Shown: piece by piece, positions 24,616-37,410 of the stretch | Numbering within the stretch: position 1 is the stretch's first letter | How the letters are laid out: every line of letters begins with the position of its first letter | Assembly: GCA_951217055.1 (NCBI GenBank) | Contig: OX578284.1 | Location: forward strand, 22,317,187 to 22,381,186 | Direction of reading: 5' to 3' | Origin: Gerris lacustris | Taxonomy: Eukaryota > Arthropoda > Insecta > Hemiptera > Gerridae | DNA: 64,000 bases | The notes under the pieces: generated by a model | What the model was told of the DNA's origin: nothing | Database searches by the model: none | The model's input: the letters and a program-made list of their open reading frames with translations, nothing else | Position numbers and translations under genes: made by a program

Positions 24616-25275
24616 TTTACACAATTTGTGTGAGTGAGAGACACCAAGGGATGTGCCATGCAAAAATGGCACATAGGAACTGTTCCAACATCAGACTTAC
24701 GTCATCAAGATGTTGGCTCGGCATTACGCTATGTCCTGCATCGTTTCGTCGCGTCCGACTCATCAGGAGCCTGACGATGCCCACCCAACTCTGGACCTAT
24801 ACCAGACCAAGAAGATCAGATATAGTACTTATCAGAGACGAGCGTGCCATATTTGCCTGGCTGGCAAAACACATCAGCAATTTGCATGGCACATCCCTTG
24901 GTGTCTCTCACTCACACAAATTGTGTAGCTAATTGCGGTGTGCAAAATCACGGAATCACATTGATGATGTGTTTTGCCAGCCAGGCAAATATGGCGTTGT
25001 GAGAGCACGCTCGTCTCTGATAAGTCCTATATCTGATCTTCTTGATCTGGTATAGGTCCAGAGTTGGGTGGGCATCGTCGGGCCCCTGATGTGTCGGACG
25101 CGACGAAACGATGCAGGACATAGCGTAATGCCGAGCCAACATCTTGATGACGTAAGTCTGATGTGGGAACAGTTCCTATGTGCCATTTTTGCATGGCACA
25201 TCCCTTGGTGTCTCTCACTCACACAAATTGTGTAGCTAATTGCAGTGTGCAAAATCACGGTATCACATTGCTGAT
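24616..25275. mobile_element. Foldback progenitor of the 302-bp satellite
   Basis: One unit in reverse orientation (about 24616-24880) is followed by one unit plus a partial unit in forward orientation (about 24882-25275). Together they form a snap-back structure with ends ACACAATTTGTGTGAG.. and ..TGCTGAT. Sequence shared with the array at 50-52 kb includes gagacaccaagggatgtgcc, acgcgacgaaacgatgcagg and gatgtgttttgccagcca. Copies within the element differ at several sites, so it is older than the array. The left flank is (TTTA)n and the right flank begins tttatttatta. Reading frames across it arise from the repeat and are not a gene. Confidence 0.8.
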
Positions 25276-25504
25276 TTATTTATTAGTTTAATTTTATGAA
25301 CTTTTTAAATTAATTACTATGTTAAATTATATTACAGTGAAACTTATACTATTAGTAAACTAAATTATTGTCAAAATAAGTAATATTACAAGAGATCTGA
25401 GTGTCAGAATCTTCTCTCTAAGCTCCAATTAATTATTTCAATAGTTCAACATTTATGTACATTGAAACAATTGATGAAATAATCAAATTTTCAGTTTTAA
25501 AAGA

Positions 25505-25615
25505 TTAGCAATATCAGGATCGAGCCAGTGAGTTCGAATCCCAGAATTGTAGGACGCGTTTTATACTGACGATCCCGTCGAGTAGATGTGTTAAGTGGCG
25601 GACATCCCGTTCTGA
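25505..25615 (+). repeat. Possible tRNA-related SINE fragment
   Basis: Contains a B-box-like GAGTTCGAATCCCAG (near 25529-25543), a less AT-rich body, and an end at a short (ATA)n tail (taataataatgtg). An A box was not found upstream, so it would be a 5'-truncated or decayed SINE. Confidence 0.3.
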
Positions 25616-26861
25616 AATAATAATAATGTGTTGATAAAGTACGTAAAAGAAACAGAAAAAATAGAAAGAAAAATCTTATATCAATCGAAAAAAAAGCAAT
25701 ATCAAGGCGGCTGAGACCTCTTATTTTTCCTTGTTTATAAAGATTGGGTCTACCAAGATCAGCTATTTATTTTAATGTGTATTTTAGCACAGTTTAGCGA
25801 CCTTCTAAAAGTGCACTGCACAAGAGAGTCTATGCATGTCCTCTAATAACTTTCATGAGGCAGACTCTAATAAATCATTGGTCTAGAGTCTAGTGTTTGA
25901 CACTTTGGCACAATCCTTTGTCATTTTGCCAAAGTAAAACAGTTGTTTGTAACATTGAGACTGTTTTAAATTGGCGACAGCATCAAAGACTGGGATCAAG
26001 ACTGATTCCCATTGCTTCGGAAATCAAACAAGCCTCATAATCTTAAAAAGACAAGGAGTCGAACAAGGCAACTTTTGTGCCCTTTTGCTATCATTATTAC
26101 TGCAGATTGTACTCCAATTTCTATAGTTCCAAAGTTTATTTTTATTTATTTTATTTTTTTCATTTTAGAACACCATCGCCATATTACATATACGGCTTAC
26201 ATATTTATATGATCTAGTATCAATGTTTGATTGAAAACAATAAACCTCATAAATAATTAATAATAAAATAGATAGCAGGATGTATGATTATTTCCTAAAA
26301 TAAATGTATCTATAATTAAATTGATGCTCCTTAATTAAAGACAAGAAGATTTTATTCAGAAAAGTTTATTACTATAGTACCTTTTATAGGTAATAATCAC
26401 AGTATGTCTAACATAAAAGGATTCAGGTAGAAATAGCTATTCCGATTCTCAGGAATATCTGTCCAATGTAGAAATAATATTTCATTTGCAGACCAGATGT
26501 TTTACATAAAACAGCAATAAAGATGCAAGGTATATCATCTTTTGAGTTATGAATAATAATATTTTTAATGGTATATTGTTAATTACATTTTGTTTTCATT
26601 ATAAATTAGTTATTGATTGCTTCCGTTATAAGGTCCCTTACCAGATAAAATTTGGTAAGAAATACTAAAAGCATAATAATTCGTAGGGAGGAAGTTGAAA
26701 TGAATGAAAACACCAAAAGGAGTGCTTAGTTGTGATTTAAACCAAGTTAATTTACGAGTACATGATACGTACCATCTAAAACTTTTTAGTCTGGAGACTA
26801 AAGTCACTAGTTGGATATGATGCTGACTAGCCTCGGAGAGTTGCTATAAAATTCTCATCAT

Positions 26862-27116
26862 TCAATACATGATGCCAAAACCTCTAACCATTAATCTATC
26901 CTGAGCCGGAGTAGCATCTTGAAATTGCTTGCCTTTCTTCGAGATTTGGTACCCGACTAAAGCAAGCACAATTTCGAATTGCGCTTCCGAAATTCGAGAA
27001 AAAAGTTCTGAAGTGTTGTGCGTCTTTAATTTCAGCTCATTAACGAGCTTATTTAAAAGCTTTAAAGCCCCCAGCATAACTTCTCCTTTCCACCAATCGC
27101 CAATGTTTGTAGACTA
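26862..27116 (-). pseudogene. PIF/Harbinger transposase remnant
   Basis: An open frame of about 84 codons on the minus strand includes DWWKGEVMLGALKLLNKLVN, then SRISEAQFEIVLALVGYQIS, then TPAQDRLMVRGFGI. The order of a basic/aromatic W-x-K start, LGA..L..EL, R-M/I-S-x-x-x-F-E-x-x-L-x-L-V-G, I-S-K, and A-x-x-R-L follows the N-terminal helix-turn-helix region of Harbinger (ALP1/HARBI1-like) transposases. It ends with TGA at 26862, well short of the DDE catalytic domain, and an in-frame stop precedes 27116. It is a fragment. PIF/Harbinger activity in this genome fits the TTA-flanked MITE at 44996-45169. Confidence 0.6.
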
Positions 27117-28810
27117 TCATTAATGTAACTACCTAATGGGAATTTTCGTTAGGCGAGTCTCAGAGGGAACTGTGAGATCTCAGGTGAAGACTAACCTGAG
27201 TATCGACCGGGGCTGATTATACTCTTAAATGGACAAGGTTCTGAGACTAATTTTGAGAATAAATCTCAAGAGTTAGTCTCAGGTGGACACCAAGCTTGAG
27301 ATATGGGATGTGGGTAAAATAATGAGTATAGAGTATACACATTTTTAAATTGAAGCCATTCGTATGAAATAAATAGCACTTAGTGGAGCCACAAGAAAGC
27401 AGGAGAAGGACGTCGCGACGCAAGATTACTTGACGAAGAACAAACGAAAGAGAACTGGAGGAGACTGTTAAGGTTAATTCAGGTAGAGAAAATTTGAGGA
27501 AGCCTTAGGCTACTCCTAGGACCTAAAGGACATATGTCAAAGTTAACAACTAATAAGTGTCACACGTTTGTAAGCAAGTTGAACTGAATAAGTATATTAA
27601 TAAATTGACCATTTTATTGTCAAAAACATGGGCAGTAGTTAATGTTTAAAGTTTGAAATAAACCGATTTCGACCACTTTAGTTGGTTGTTTTGATTTTTA
27701 GTGAATTACTAACCAATTAAAGCATCCCAAATCGGTCTTATGGTAGGTTTTTTTTTTTTTACAATCGACTGATTAATTTTGCGAGTTTCTTGTTTAGTTC
27801 ATTTAAAGTTTAATTTACCTGATGAAATCCACTTATATAAAGGCGAAAAAACTATTATATGCACTTATGATAAAAACAGTATTAAATTTTAGCTATTGTT
27901 ACTTTTGTTTGAATCGACAAATCGATTTAAAATATTAAAAATTCAGTTTTGAATTTGAAAAATAATTGATCATATATATTTTAATAATTGAGATAAGTGT
28001 GTCACAGTCTCAATTCTCCTTCTCATCTTTTTAATAATATGAAAAAATCATTAATAATAAAAAAACATAAATAATGCAGGAAGTTAATATCTGTTACTTA
28101 TGATTAATATACGGCACGTATACAATAATAGAATTTATAATAGAATAATATATCCTACGTTTTTTTTAATAATGTAAAATAAGTCAAGTTTCTTTTGCCC
28201 GTGCTTCGTAGAGCTCGAAGAAGGCACAAGGGAAGGATGCCGCTAAATAAATCAATCAAGGATAATTTTTTAATCCTACACAAGGGGATTTTGATTTCGC
28301 ACACTTTCATATCCTGACCAACAAAAAAAGAAGTAATTTTAATGGGTTTTTAAGTAGACGGGTGTGCGAGAAATATAAGTATTTTCAAAAGATTATAAAG
28401 TGCGAAGGCTTGATTTAGGTATAGAAAGTAAAGTATGGTATGGTAAGGTGTGTTACTTGCTGGTGTATATGAGTTTCGTCCATTACTCTGCCAGTCAAGA
28501 CAAGGAAAGATCAGGTACTTAATCTTTCGGCTCCTTATAAACTTCCTTATGAAGATTATATGTATAAGAAAAACCAAGTGGAATTAATAAGAAGGAAAAG
28601 GTTTTTGTTTAATATAAATGATCTCATTACCTTACCCGTTTCATTTTAAATTAAAGTATTGGGATTACTTTTTTTAAAAAAAAGAATAATATAAAAATGG
28701 AGTAGACGCTATCGTTTATGGAAGAGGTGCTTATCATATATTAAAAACTTAGTTTAAGTAACAGTTAGACGATAATCAAGTTGTTAGCCACGGTAAAAGA
28801 GCAGTGAACA

Positions 28811-29397
28811 CAAAAATGGGGTCTTCTCTGTTTCCACCCCCTCCCCCTCTCCATTCCTACCGTGAGCTTTTTCGCATATACAGGGTTTCAGCCTTCAACT
28901 TTTATGGGGTTTTCAGATTTCCCAAGAGTGTCTAGTGCACAAAAAGCTAAAAAACCACGCGTTAGGTTGATCACCTTATTATTTATTGATATATTATTAT
29001 ATAAATACTTTTTTTAACTTGTCCAAAACTATGATATGCGGATATTGTTATCTTATTAGCGTTTTAAAGAAAAATCAATCAGTCTACTAGGAATTAGTAT
29101 AATAGATGTTAGTTTGCTGCTACAAATATACATAAAATATGTGTCCTTGTTCGACCATCTAGACCTGTTTGAACAAATTCTAACGGACATTGTAGCATAT
29201 TGGCCTCCATGTCAATGAACTTTGAGTGTTATTGGTTTTTATTAAAAAATATGAGTTTATTATAATAAATTGTGTTTTTTTTTTACCTTTCACATTTTAT
29301 GCAGTTGTCTAACATAGCCATAAAAGCGAAAACGCGCCCGGAAGGAATGGAGGGGGACAAACAGAAGCGTACTGCGAATTAGAAGACCCCAAAAATG
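28811..29397. mobile_element. Terminal-inverted-repeat element, about 587 bp
   Basis: The left end caaaaatggggtcttct and right end agaagaccccaaaaatg are inverted matches. Imperfect matching runs about 75 bp inward (ccctccccctctccattcct on the left against aggaatggagggggacaa on the right). The interior is AT-rich and non-coding. No clear target duplication was seen. Confidence 0.6.
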
Positions 29398-29893
29398 TAG
29401 AAAAGTGGGAAACGTCTTTATCTATTCCATAATCTCAATCATTCACCCCCAAGATCTTTTCAGCGAAAAGTGGATAAACTACTCATTCCATATTGGTTTA
29501 GTTGCGGTGATAATAAATTTCATAATCTACGTATGCCGACCGGGATTGTGTTTAAACCATGTTTTTTTTAATTAATCTTATCTCAACGTAATGGGTCAAA
29601 TATAATTCATTGTGCTGGACATTAAATTAAACATGTGAGAGAGCATTCTATTTGCAATTATCGATTCAATGATAGTTTATAAGGTCAGTAAACCCGACGT
29701 GATTACAATATAATGTTGACGTGTTTTGAGCGGTAGGACCACCTCTTAGTACTTGGCTTGTATCTTGAGATCGTTACATTGTAAGTAGTCAGGCAGGTGC
29801 CAGTCGGCCGTGAGCTAGGATCGTCTTGAGACATGTATGTCACGTTCTATCTTTGTTTCCTGTCCTCGTTCCCTCCATCGTATCTTTTAACAG

Positions 29894-30053
29894 CACCATC
29901 GCGTCAACCAATGGTGTTCAACTCAATTTGTCATTCCGAGATGATAAAGGAAACGCCATTTCTCATAAAAACCCAATTATAATTACCTGTCCTTTTGGGT
30001 CATTTTTATGGAGAATCAAAAAATCACCTGAAGAATGCATCGTAAAACTGGAG
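29894..30053 (+). CDS. Possible plus-strand exon within the integrin intron
   Basis: A 160-bp interval follows a very good acceptor (long pyrimidine run then atcttttaacag) and ends at a possible donor (CTGGAG|GTATGG). It is open in one frame throughout: TIASTNGVQLNLSFRDDKGN, then PIIITCPFGSFLWRIKK and SPEECIVKLE, and the frame stays open beyond the donor to 30128. GC and codon variety are above the surroundings. I do not recognise the protein and no partner exon was identified. It could be an exon of a nested gene or a mobile-element or retrogene fragment that happens to be open. Confidence 0.3.
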
Positions 30054-30420
30054 GTATGGTTCCCAGCCCTTGCCCTTGGTGAAACACTCAAAAGTTATTA
30101 CCTTTTGAAAAAGTTAACAGCACGGTAACAAACAGGGTTCACTAGCCTTTGAGTGGGAGTAAAATATTTCAATTCTTTTCCGGATAAACAATTGATTAAT
30201 AAATCTTGCTTACATCAGTTTTATCAATTTTTGAAGACGAGATCTCCTATAAACTACTTCCTCACTTTTCCCATAAATATCATTTATTTTAGCGAATTTT
30301 CGAAGAAAATTAAGCTATTGCAATGGCTTCAAAAATTTTGTAATGCGAATTTTTGAAAATTTTCTTCATGGAAATCCATTTTAGACCATTCTGAATCGAT
30401 TCTTAAAATTTAACACTTTT

Positions 30421-30442
30421 TTTATGTATGTATGTATATCTG

Positions 30443-30539
<97 letters not shown>

Positions 30540-30540
30540 C
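30421..30540. repeat. (TA)n microsatellite with TG edges
   Basis: Starts with tatgtatgtatgtatatc, continues as a long (TA)n run (about 30449-30525), and ends in (TG)n. Reading frames here are artefacts of the repeat. Confidence 0.95.
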
Positions 30541-30619
30541 ACTCCAGACGATATCTTCCCTTAGGATGCACTTAAAAATTTCAAACAAATTTTAAAATGT
30601 CAATAATATCAAAAGAAAG

Positions 30620-30800
30620 GATGAGCTCGTTGGCCAGAATTTTTGGAGTTCATATAGGGTCACAAATAGCATAAAAACGTGATTTTACCATTTTACCCCC
30701 CTCTTGTATGAAAATATGACAAAAGTGTACATAACAACAATAACTAATCTTAAAGAGCTTTACAACGACATGCATCTTTAAGGGTAATTACTATTTTGAC
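30620..30800 (+). mobile_element. Second copy of the RTE-like 3' region, truncated
   Basis: Shares the aaaatatgacaaaa.tgtacataacaacaa block and cttaaagagctttacaacga with 18790-18875, in the same orientation. The terminal cacaca and tatatagatt parts are missing here. It follows a long (TA)n tract at 30449-30525. Confidence 0.55.
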
Positions 30801-32383
30801 ACATTTTCCTATATTATCATAAGCCAATAATACGCAGATTTCTTTGAAAATTCGCTCATTAAGTGGCATGGTGCATGACTGGTCCTTTTTAATTTCTTTT
30901 CAACAATTACAAAAAATCTAATCGAAAAAAAACAACTAAAAAAAAAAAAAATACTCTAAAAATCAAATCGAACCGACTTGGTTTCGGTGATTTAGTTCAT
31001 AGAAAATACATTTAAGACCGTGAAAATAAGTACCAAAAATTGGACCACAAATCATTATTTATTGTTAATTTTAGACGTTTTAAACATTTGTACCCATCGC
31101 TTTAATATTTTATCAAGAAGCTGTTAATTCTTCAATCCGATTAATAGAACATTGCGATCTCGTTATGTCAGCGTCGTATATATATGAAGACGAACAAAAT
31201 TTGGTACTTCAGACACTGAATAGTTTTCTTCTACTTCTGATGATTAGTTTTGCCAACGTTCAAGATCTTTTAGCGTGCTTTTTATAATATTGAGTAAAAA
31301 TATTTGTGTACTTATAATCTTCTTCAAGAGAATAGGAGACAGAGTGCTCTTAACGGTGTTTTCTCCATCGACCGGCGGCACTTTAAGCTTGTTCAAGTAA
31401 TTTTCACAATGAATCCGTCAAAGTAGTAAAAAAATAAGTTATATGAACCACGATAATATAAACACAAGTGACCTTATTCCTTCCTTTGGAATTTTTAAAA
31501 AGATTGAACTGATACTAAAAATGCATACGGAAAGATCGAAAAGAAGCCTTAACATTCTTTGTCGGCGTTTTTTTTATCCAACTTATTGATTCCTGTTTTC
31601 TTTTGCATTCCTTAATAAGAGTTCACGACTATTTACATTAAATCTAATTTACACACACGTGTTTACCTAAACAATTTTTTTTCTTTTTACAAAAATACTA
31701 ACAATTTAAAAGTCTCGAACCAAGATAATATTTTATTATTTTATTCTTAATATGTAAATTTAAGAATTTCCTTTATATAGATGAATGTTCTTTCCAATTC
31801 TTAATATACTTTTTCTGGTCGGTGTATATTTAAGTTCACTTAATTATTTTTTCTTTTAAAATGTAGCCGCCCACAAATCAATTTATCATTAATCGGAATT
31901 CGGTTACATTAAAATAATAAATAAATTAAAAACTTCAAAATGTTTCCCCGACTTTTACTTAAAGATAGAATAGATTGCTGTATTCGTACACTAAAAAAAA
32001 AAAAAAACTTAAAAATTAACACTAAGTACTAATAATTATTAGTACTAAATAAATATACTAATTAAGTGCATCCGTGTTTTTACTTATTTTTATGTTTACA
32101 AACACTAAAATATATTATTTTCATACATTACTACCTTTTCGAATAAGTGTGTTACTTTCAAATACCATTGAGTTGCATTATCCATATTTGTAAATATTCT
32201 CTTTGGAGAGCACTCCATTTAATGTGAGAGCTAATTTTAAACTCCATCCTATCATGATTGGAAAGAGATTATAATAATTATAGCTACATAAAAACAAATA
32301 TGAAAGGACTTCTCGAAAGAAAATAATAAAATCTGTATTTGAAAATATGTACAAGCATCAATCGTTTTCAGCGAAAACACCAC

Positions 32384-32589
32384 AAAAAAAAGCAGAGGGG
32401 AGTAACAGTCTAAAAAAGGTGTACGGAATGGTCATCTTTAGACTGTTGCTCCCCTTATAAAAACAAAAGTGTGATATTCCTTAGCCCCAACTTACATTAG
32501 AATAGCATCCCTTTGTCTTAATAGTTATTTAGTCAGTCATTTATACTCTAAAAGTACATTCTAGGGGAGTAACAATCTAAAGAAGTACC
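32384..32589 (-). mobile_element. TTCTTTAGATTGTTACTCCC MITE, copy 2
   Basis: Inverted relative to copy 1. It keeps the central hairpin (gtaacagtctaaa / tttagactgttgctcc around gtgtacggaatg), the gtgatattcctt segment and a sharp terminal end aaagaagtacc. The left terminal motif is truncated. Confidence 0.7.
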
Positions 32590-33887
32590 AGTTTTATATT
32601 GTTTAAAAATAAGTATAACCCGGGAATCGAAACAGATCTAAATCGTGTGTGATCATCCATTATGTGCGACAAACATTGGCAGACTATATTTTCGTTTTTT
32701 AGTTACACTGCAACTAAATGACTTTATATTTTTACAAAAATAAACAACAAAAAAAAACCGGAATATTAGCTCTTAAGGGAGTTGATGTATGCATTTTCAA
32801 TAAGTGGGGAGTACGTGTATAGTAGGCAATCAAACACTTAAGATATACATGTATGTATAAATAATGCTACATTACATAAGTATATGTATTGAGAATGTAA
32901 ACATTTTTTCTTTTTTTCCTCTTTTTCTATAAATATTTACACTTTATTTTTGTTATTTTATATTTAGAATTTAACGATTATCGTTACCTATAAATGATTT
33001 TGGAATAGTAAAAATGTTTTTTTAAAGCGTTTTGATACAGGAGAATTACATGAAGAAATAACTCTTTTTACTTTACGAGTATGCTGGCAGATGACACTCA
33101 TAACCTGACAGAAGGCATGAACATGTCACTTCGTATTATAAAAACCCCATCAACTGAGCTTATTTCTTGAACAAAAATGCTGTGTTTTATAACTTTTCAG
33201 TTTGTCACGTCACAAGATATTCCTTTTACATTGGAAATATATTAAGCTCTTATTTGCGCATTCTTCTATTTTTATTTTAAAAAAACAATCATCTTTTTTT
33301 TGTTAAAATAAGCAGGGAGGTGAACGTGTAATTCATGCTTTGAAAGTTCACGTTGTAATACCTAAAATATTGAATTAGAGAAAAACTTATTGAATTGGAA
33401 ATAAAAAAAAAATACAAAAAGAGGCTAATAAAATGTAAAAAACAAGATTTCGCAAATTAAAAGAGAGATTATGTAAGAATAGATAAAGATAAAAATGTTA
33501 AAATATACTATCCTAAAAGATGATATAATAACAAAAATTTCAAGATAAAAAGAAATTTTTATATACTACGTTTATAAATTTTCTGTTGAATCGAATGTAA
33601 TGTTAATAATATAATTGTTATTGTTATATAATATATAATGTTTGTGAAAAAAAAAAAATAGTTCCGAATTAATTTACTTCACATAAATGACAACCATCTA
33701 GAGACCTGATCTTAAACCTATAAAAGGACAAATCTTTGTACAACGGATCCCCAACACCAAACCTAAAGCGTGCCATCGATATATTTGAAATAATATAATC
33801 GATATTTCCTGTTTTGCTGTCATTCAATGTTTATCTATCACAAATTTGAGACCCGTCAAAATGAAGATTGCAAATACTATGGGATAT

Positions 33888-34122
33888 GTCAAAACAAATA
33901 AAATAACTTTCCGTACAGCAAAATATGCTGAAAACCAATTAAATTCTGCTGAAAGATGGCTAAAAGTATTAAAATAATGCATTGTCATCGTGTTCTGAGC
34001 TATGCTAAAAGTTTCAAATGTCTAGCTATTTGGGAAGTTAATTAGAAATCGATTGCCAGATTTGTACCGGACAAACAAACAAACAAACAAACAAGAAAGC
34101 AAGCTAATAAAAACGTAGTAAA
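33888..34122 (+). mobile_element. SINE/LINE-tail repeat with (ACAA)n, copy 1
   Basis: Shares about 235 bp with 37164-37410 in the same orientation, including gtcaaaacaaataaaataac, gatggctaaaagtattaaaa and gcattgtcatcgtgttctga. It ends in a (ACAA)n tract followed by gctaataaaaacgtagtaa. A conserved body and a simple-repeat end fit a retrotransposed tail. Confidence 0.6.
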
Positions 34123-34429
34123 ATATATTAGATACGAAAGCAAAAAACAGGGTAGCAACATAAAACATTAAAATAAAATATATACATATAAGATAAATCA
34201 TAAGTACATATTAAAAGATAACAGGGGTGTTAATATAAGAAGGAAATAAGCTAAATAGTCAGCTAATTAGTGTGGCACATAGCTTCGTATACTTTAACGA
34301 TTTTAATGCTTTATATGCTTCAACAACCTACTATTGTCAATTTATTTAATATTTCCCCTGTATATTTAAATATGTCTAAGTTGTTTTGATTTTTTAAATG
34401 AATTAACGTATACATTTTTTTCAAAATTT

Positions 34430-34670
34430 AAAGAGCGGAGACTGCGGGCTACTTTCGACTAACCATCCAAATTTTATAAAAATCCGATGAGTACTATTGA
34501 AAATATAGGTGTCAATTAATGTATTTTTGTGCGCTTGTGGAAGAGAAAAAAATAGGCGCAGAAAGTTGGAACTTGTGTGGGACCAACAATGGGCTAATTA
34601 TGATTTACCATCCAAATTTCATCAAAATCAGATGGGTAGTTTTTAAGATAGGTTGGTTCACAAAAATTAA
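34430..34670 (+). repeat. LINE-like 3' region, degraded
   Basis: Two related phrases, accatccaaattttataaaa and accatccaaatttcatcaaa, are each followed by a 'gatgrgta' motif. This resembles duplicated LINE 3'-region segments. No coding remnant is visible. Confidence 0.35.
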
Positions 34671-35795
34671 GCGACGGAACCAAAAATGATTCCTGAGGTC
34701 TTAAACAAACTTCTATTTTGGAATTTTTGAAATCGGAGACATAAAAAATGTTCGTTCTTCAGAACGATCACAAAGCTTTACCTTCGGTAAGCTCGGAAGC
34801 AATAGATGAAGGTAACAGGATAAACAATATTTGATAAAATTAGTAACAGGATAATTATCATACAATTAGTAATAAAGCGAGAATTTAGAAAAGAGAAGAT
34901 AAGTTGTTTTGCAAAATTTTTGAACGATAGGCAGACACGAGACCAAAATTGTTTCCTGGTTCCTGTAACAGATTTCTGTCCATGAAGTTTTATAATCGGA
35001 AAAATGAAAAAACAATTTAACAAGAAAAAGAGACAAATTAAAGGAAATTCAAACACAATCAGGGAATATTAGAAAAGAAGAAAGTCCGATTTTAGAACGC
35101 CCTATATACGAGAAAATTACACTAAGTTAGAAATTTAAAGTGAGCACAAAGGAAATAAAAGGTAATTGGAAATGAAAGTCGAGAAAAGATGCAATATCTT
35201 TAATTGAATCTGCATAATATATAAATAAATTTATAACATCTAAAGCAAAACTCCGCAGCGCTGTAGTGCTTTGCGGATTGATGCACAAATCGTAAATAAA
35301 GGATTTAAATTTAATATTAGCTCTAACAATACCTTAAGAATTTTATATTCAGTAACAACGAATAGTTCAGGTATAAGAGGGTAATAGTAGTTCAGGAATA
35401 ATAATATGTAGTAGTAACGAAGCAGTTTTGAAATATGTTAACAGTGACGTCCTGACTTTTGCGGCAATGAAGGATTAGTTCCATGGATAATCCTGTTTTC
35501 CGAGGATAATCTACCCTTAAGTAACTTTATTCAAAGCCGGCTTTACAGATGTTTAATATTTCCGGTAAGACAAGTTTAAAATATGAATGAAAAAGCGTTA
35601 AGTAGGTATTGATATCTAAACCGATTCAAAATAGATTTAAACTGTTTTAGGCAGGTTTAACTTATACATGGTTTAAATATTCTCTACATGCATTTATATA
35701 GAACCACCTGCATTTAAAGATCTTAAACTTAACTATTATTTAAGGTTTTGTTTCCCCGATACATTTACATTTTTTTTATAGCTAAAACTAAGATT

Positions 35796-35989
35796 GAGTA
35801 CTTCTTTAGATTGTTACTCCCCTATGTCTTGTTTTAGAATATAAATGACTAATGACTGATTAAATAATTTATTAAGACATGTTTTTATTTGGGGAGTAAC
35901 AGTCAAAAGAAGAACATTTCGTACACCTTCTTTAGATTGTTACTCCCCTCTGTTTTTTTTAAGGAGAGTAACTATCTAAATAAGTCCCT
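35796..35989 (+). mobile_element. TTCTTTAGATTGTTACTCCC MITE, copy 3
   Basis: Starts gagtacttctttagattg and ends at taagtcc. It is internally deleted between the ttaagac segment and the central hairpin, so it is shorter than copy 1. All four motif positions can still be seen. Confidence 0.7.
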
Positions 35990-36037
35990 AAGATTGGAAG
36001 TGTAAATTCGTTTTAGGGAAAAAATTAATAATAATAC

Positions 36038-36173
<136 letters not shown>

Positions 36174-36844
36174 CCTAAATCTTCACTCTAGGAAAATAAA
36201 AATGACAAATAATGAAACCAATACGTTAATTTAAAAAAATCGTATAATTAATCCACACAAAACTCCAGACCAATATCAGGTGTAACTATTTAACATTCCT
36301 TGTCTGATTTCACTGTCATTAATTATATATAAACACAATAGAGCTTTTTATCTAATTTTCTAACAAAATACAGTCTTATACGAAACTAGTAAATTAAAGT
36401 TGAAAAAAAGGGGAAGCCTAGTTCAATTGGATTGTTATTAGAAGGTGCTACCCAGATGGTTTATTTATTGCAGCTAGCCTTAGTTGTTTATTACCTATTT
36501 TGTATTCATTTAACGTTTATAGTCACTAGTCTCCGGAGCTAGCCCATGGGGGTCTTTTAGTTACTTCGGGAAATACCTACACAGTTACCGTCCAGTCTTG
36601 CAACATCCGAACAAGAAGCGGAGGACATTTTATTAAAATACCTTCTTATAATACAGGATTGTAAGATAAACGGCTAGCACTTCAAATTACATATAAACAG
36701 TATTAATAGCCTTGGGAATAAAACCTACAGGTGGAAAGGATGCTTTAAAGCCGACATAGGAAATTGTTGGTGGATTTTTTGTTAGCAAAACCTTGGACTA
36801 GAAGACAATGCACGGGATTCGTGTTTGTCTGTCAAACTTCCTCC

Positions 36845-36846
<2 letters not shown>

Positions 36847-36876
<30 letters not shown>
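36847..36876 (+). repeat. Poly-T tract
   Basis: An uninterrupted T run of about 29 bases. On the minus strand it is a poly-A that could mark a retroposed tail, but no matching body was recognised. Confidence 0.85.
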
Positions 36877-36879
<3 letters not shown>

Positions 36880-36899
36880 TGGATATGTTTTAGCTCTGG

Positions 36900-37135
36900 G
36901 GTACAGAAGAAATTTCCGCAAAAAACGACATGAAAAATGTGCCGCTTTTAAATATTGTGCCAAGAAGTTAGGATTTAACAAGAAGACGATAGGTTTTTGT
37001 TTATAGTTCAATATTTTTATGATAGGAAGATTGAAGTTTCAATAAACGACATGCAAAATGTGACGATCAAATATCATGCCAGCAAGTTAGAATACAATAG
37101 GAGGTAGATTGGTTTTCACTTGTATATTCATTGTA
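36900..37135 (+). repeat. Diverged tandem duplication, about 120 bp unit
   Basis: 36905-37005 and 37020-37135 share acgacatgmaaaatgtg, aatat.gtgccaagaagtta/atcatgccagcaagttag, and a gataggtttt../gattggtttt.. end. Only the first copy is open-reading, so the frame there is probably accidental. Confidence 0.45.
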
Positions 37136-37163
37136 TTATTATATTTCGCCGATAGAAGTTCTA

Positions 37164-37410
37164 TGTCAAAACAAATAAAATAACGCGGATTTTTCCGAAC
37201 TAACTTTCCATACAGCAAAATTTGCTGAAAACTAATTAAATTCTGCTGAAAGATGGCTAAAAGTATTAAAATGATGCATTGTCATCGTGTTCTGAGCTAT
37301 TCTAAAAGTTTCAAATGTTTAGCTACTCGGGAAGTTAGTTAAAAATCGATTGCAAGATTTGTACTGGACAAACAAACAAACAAGAAAACAAGCTAATAAA
37401 AACGTAGTAA
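37164..37410 (+). mobile_element. SINE/LINE-tail repeat with (ACAA)n, copy 2
   Basis: Same family as 33888-34122. This copy keeps an extra gcggatttttccgaactaac segment near the start that copy 1 lacks, and has a shorter (ACAA)n tract. Confidence 0.6.

Noticed and set aside
27140..27310. Apparent inverted repeat of gagtctcag / ctgagac-type words
   Set aside because: Matches are short and scattered. No consistent arms or element ends could be defined.
30403..30588. Open frame rich in Tyr-Ile
   Set aside because: Direct translation of the (TA)n microsatellite; the same applies at 36.1, 49.95, 52.1, 56.7 and 63.2 kb.
36414..36480. A-box-like CCTAGTTCAATTGG suggesting a tRNA or SINE head
   Set aside because: No B box follows at the right distance and no stems form.
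36764..37006. 80-codon open frame across the poly-T tract
   Set aside because: The frame runs through poly-T as poly-Phe and its 3' half is one copy of a diverged non-coding tandem duplication.
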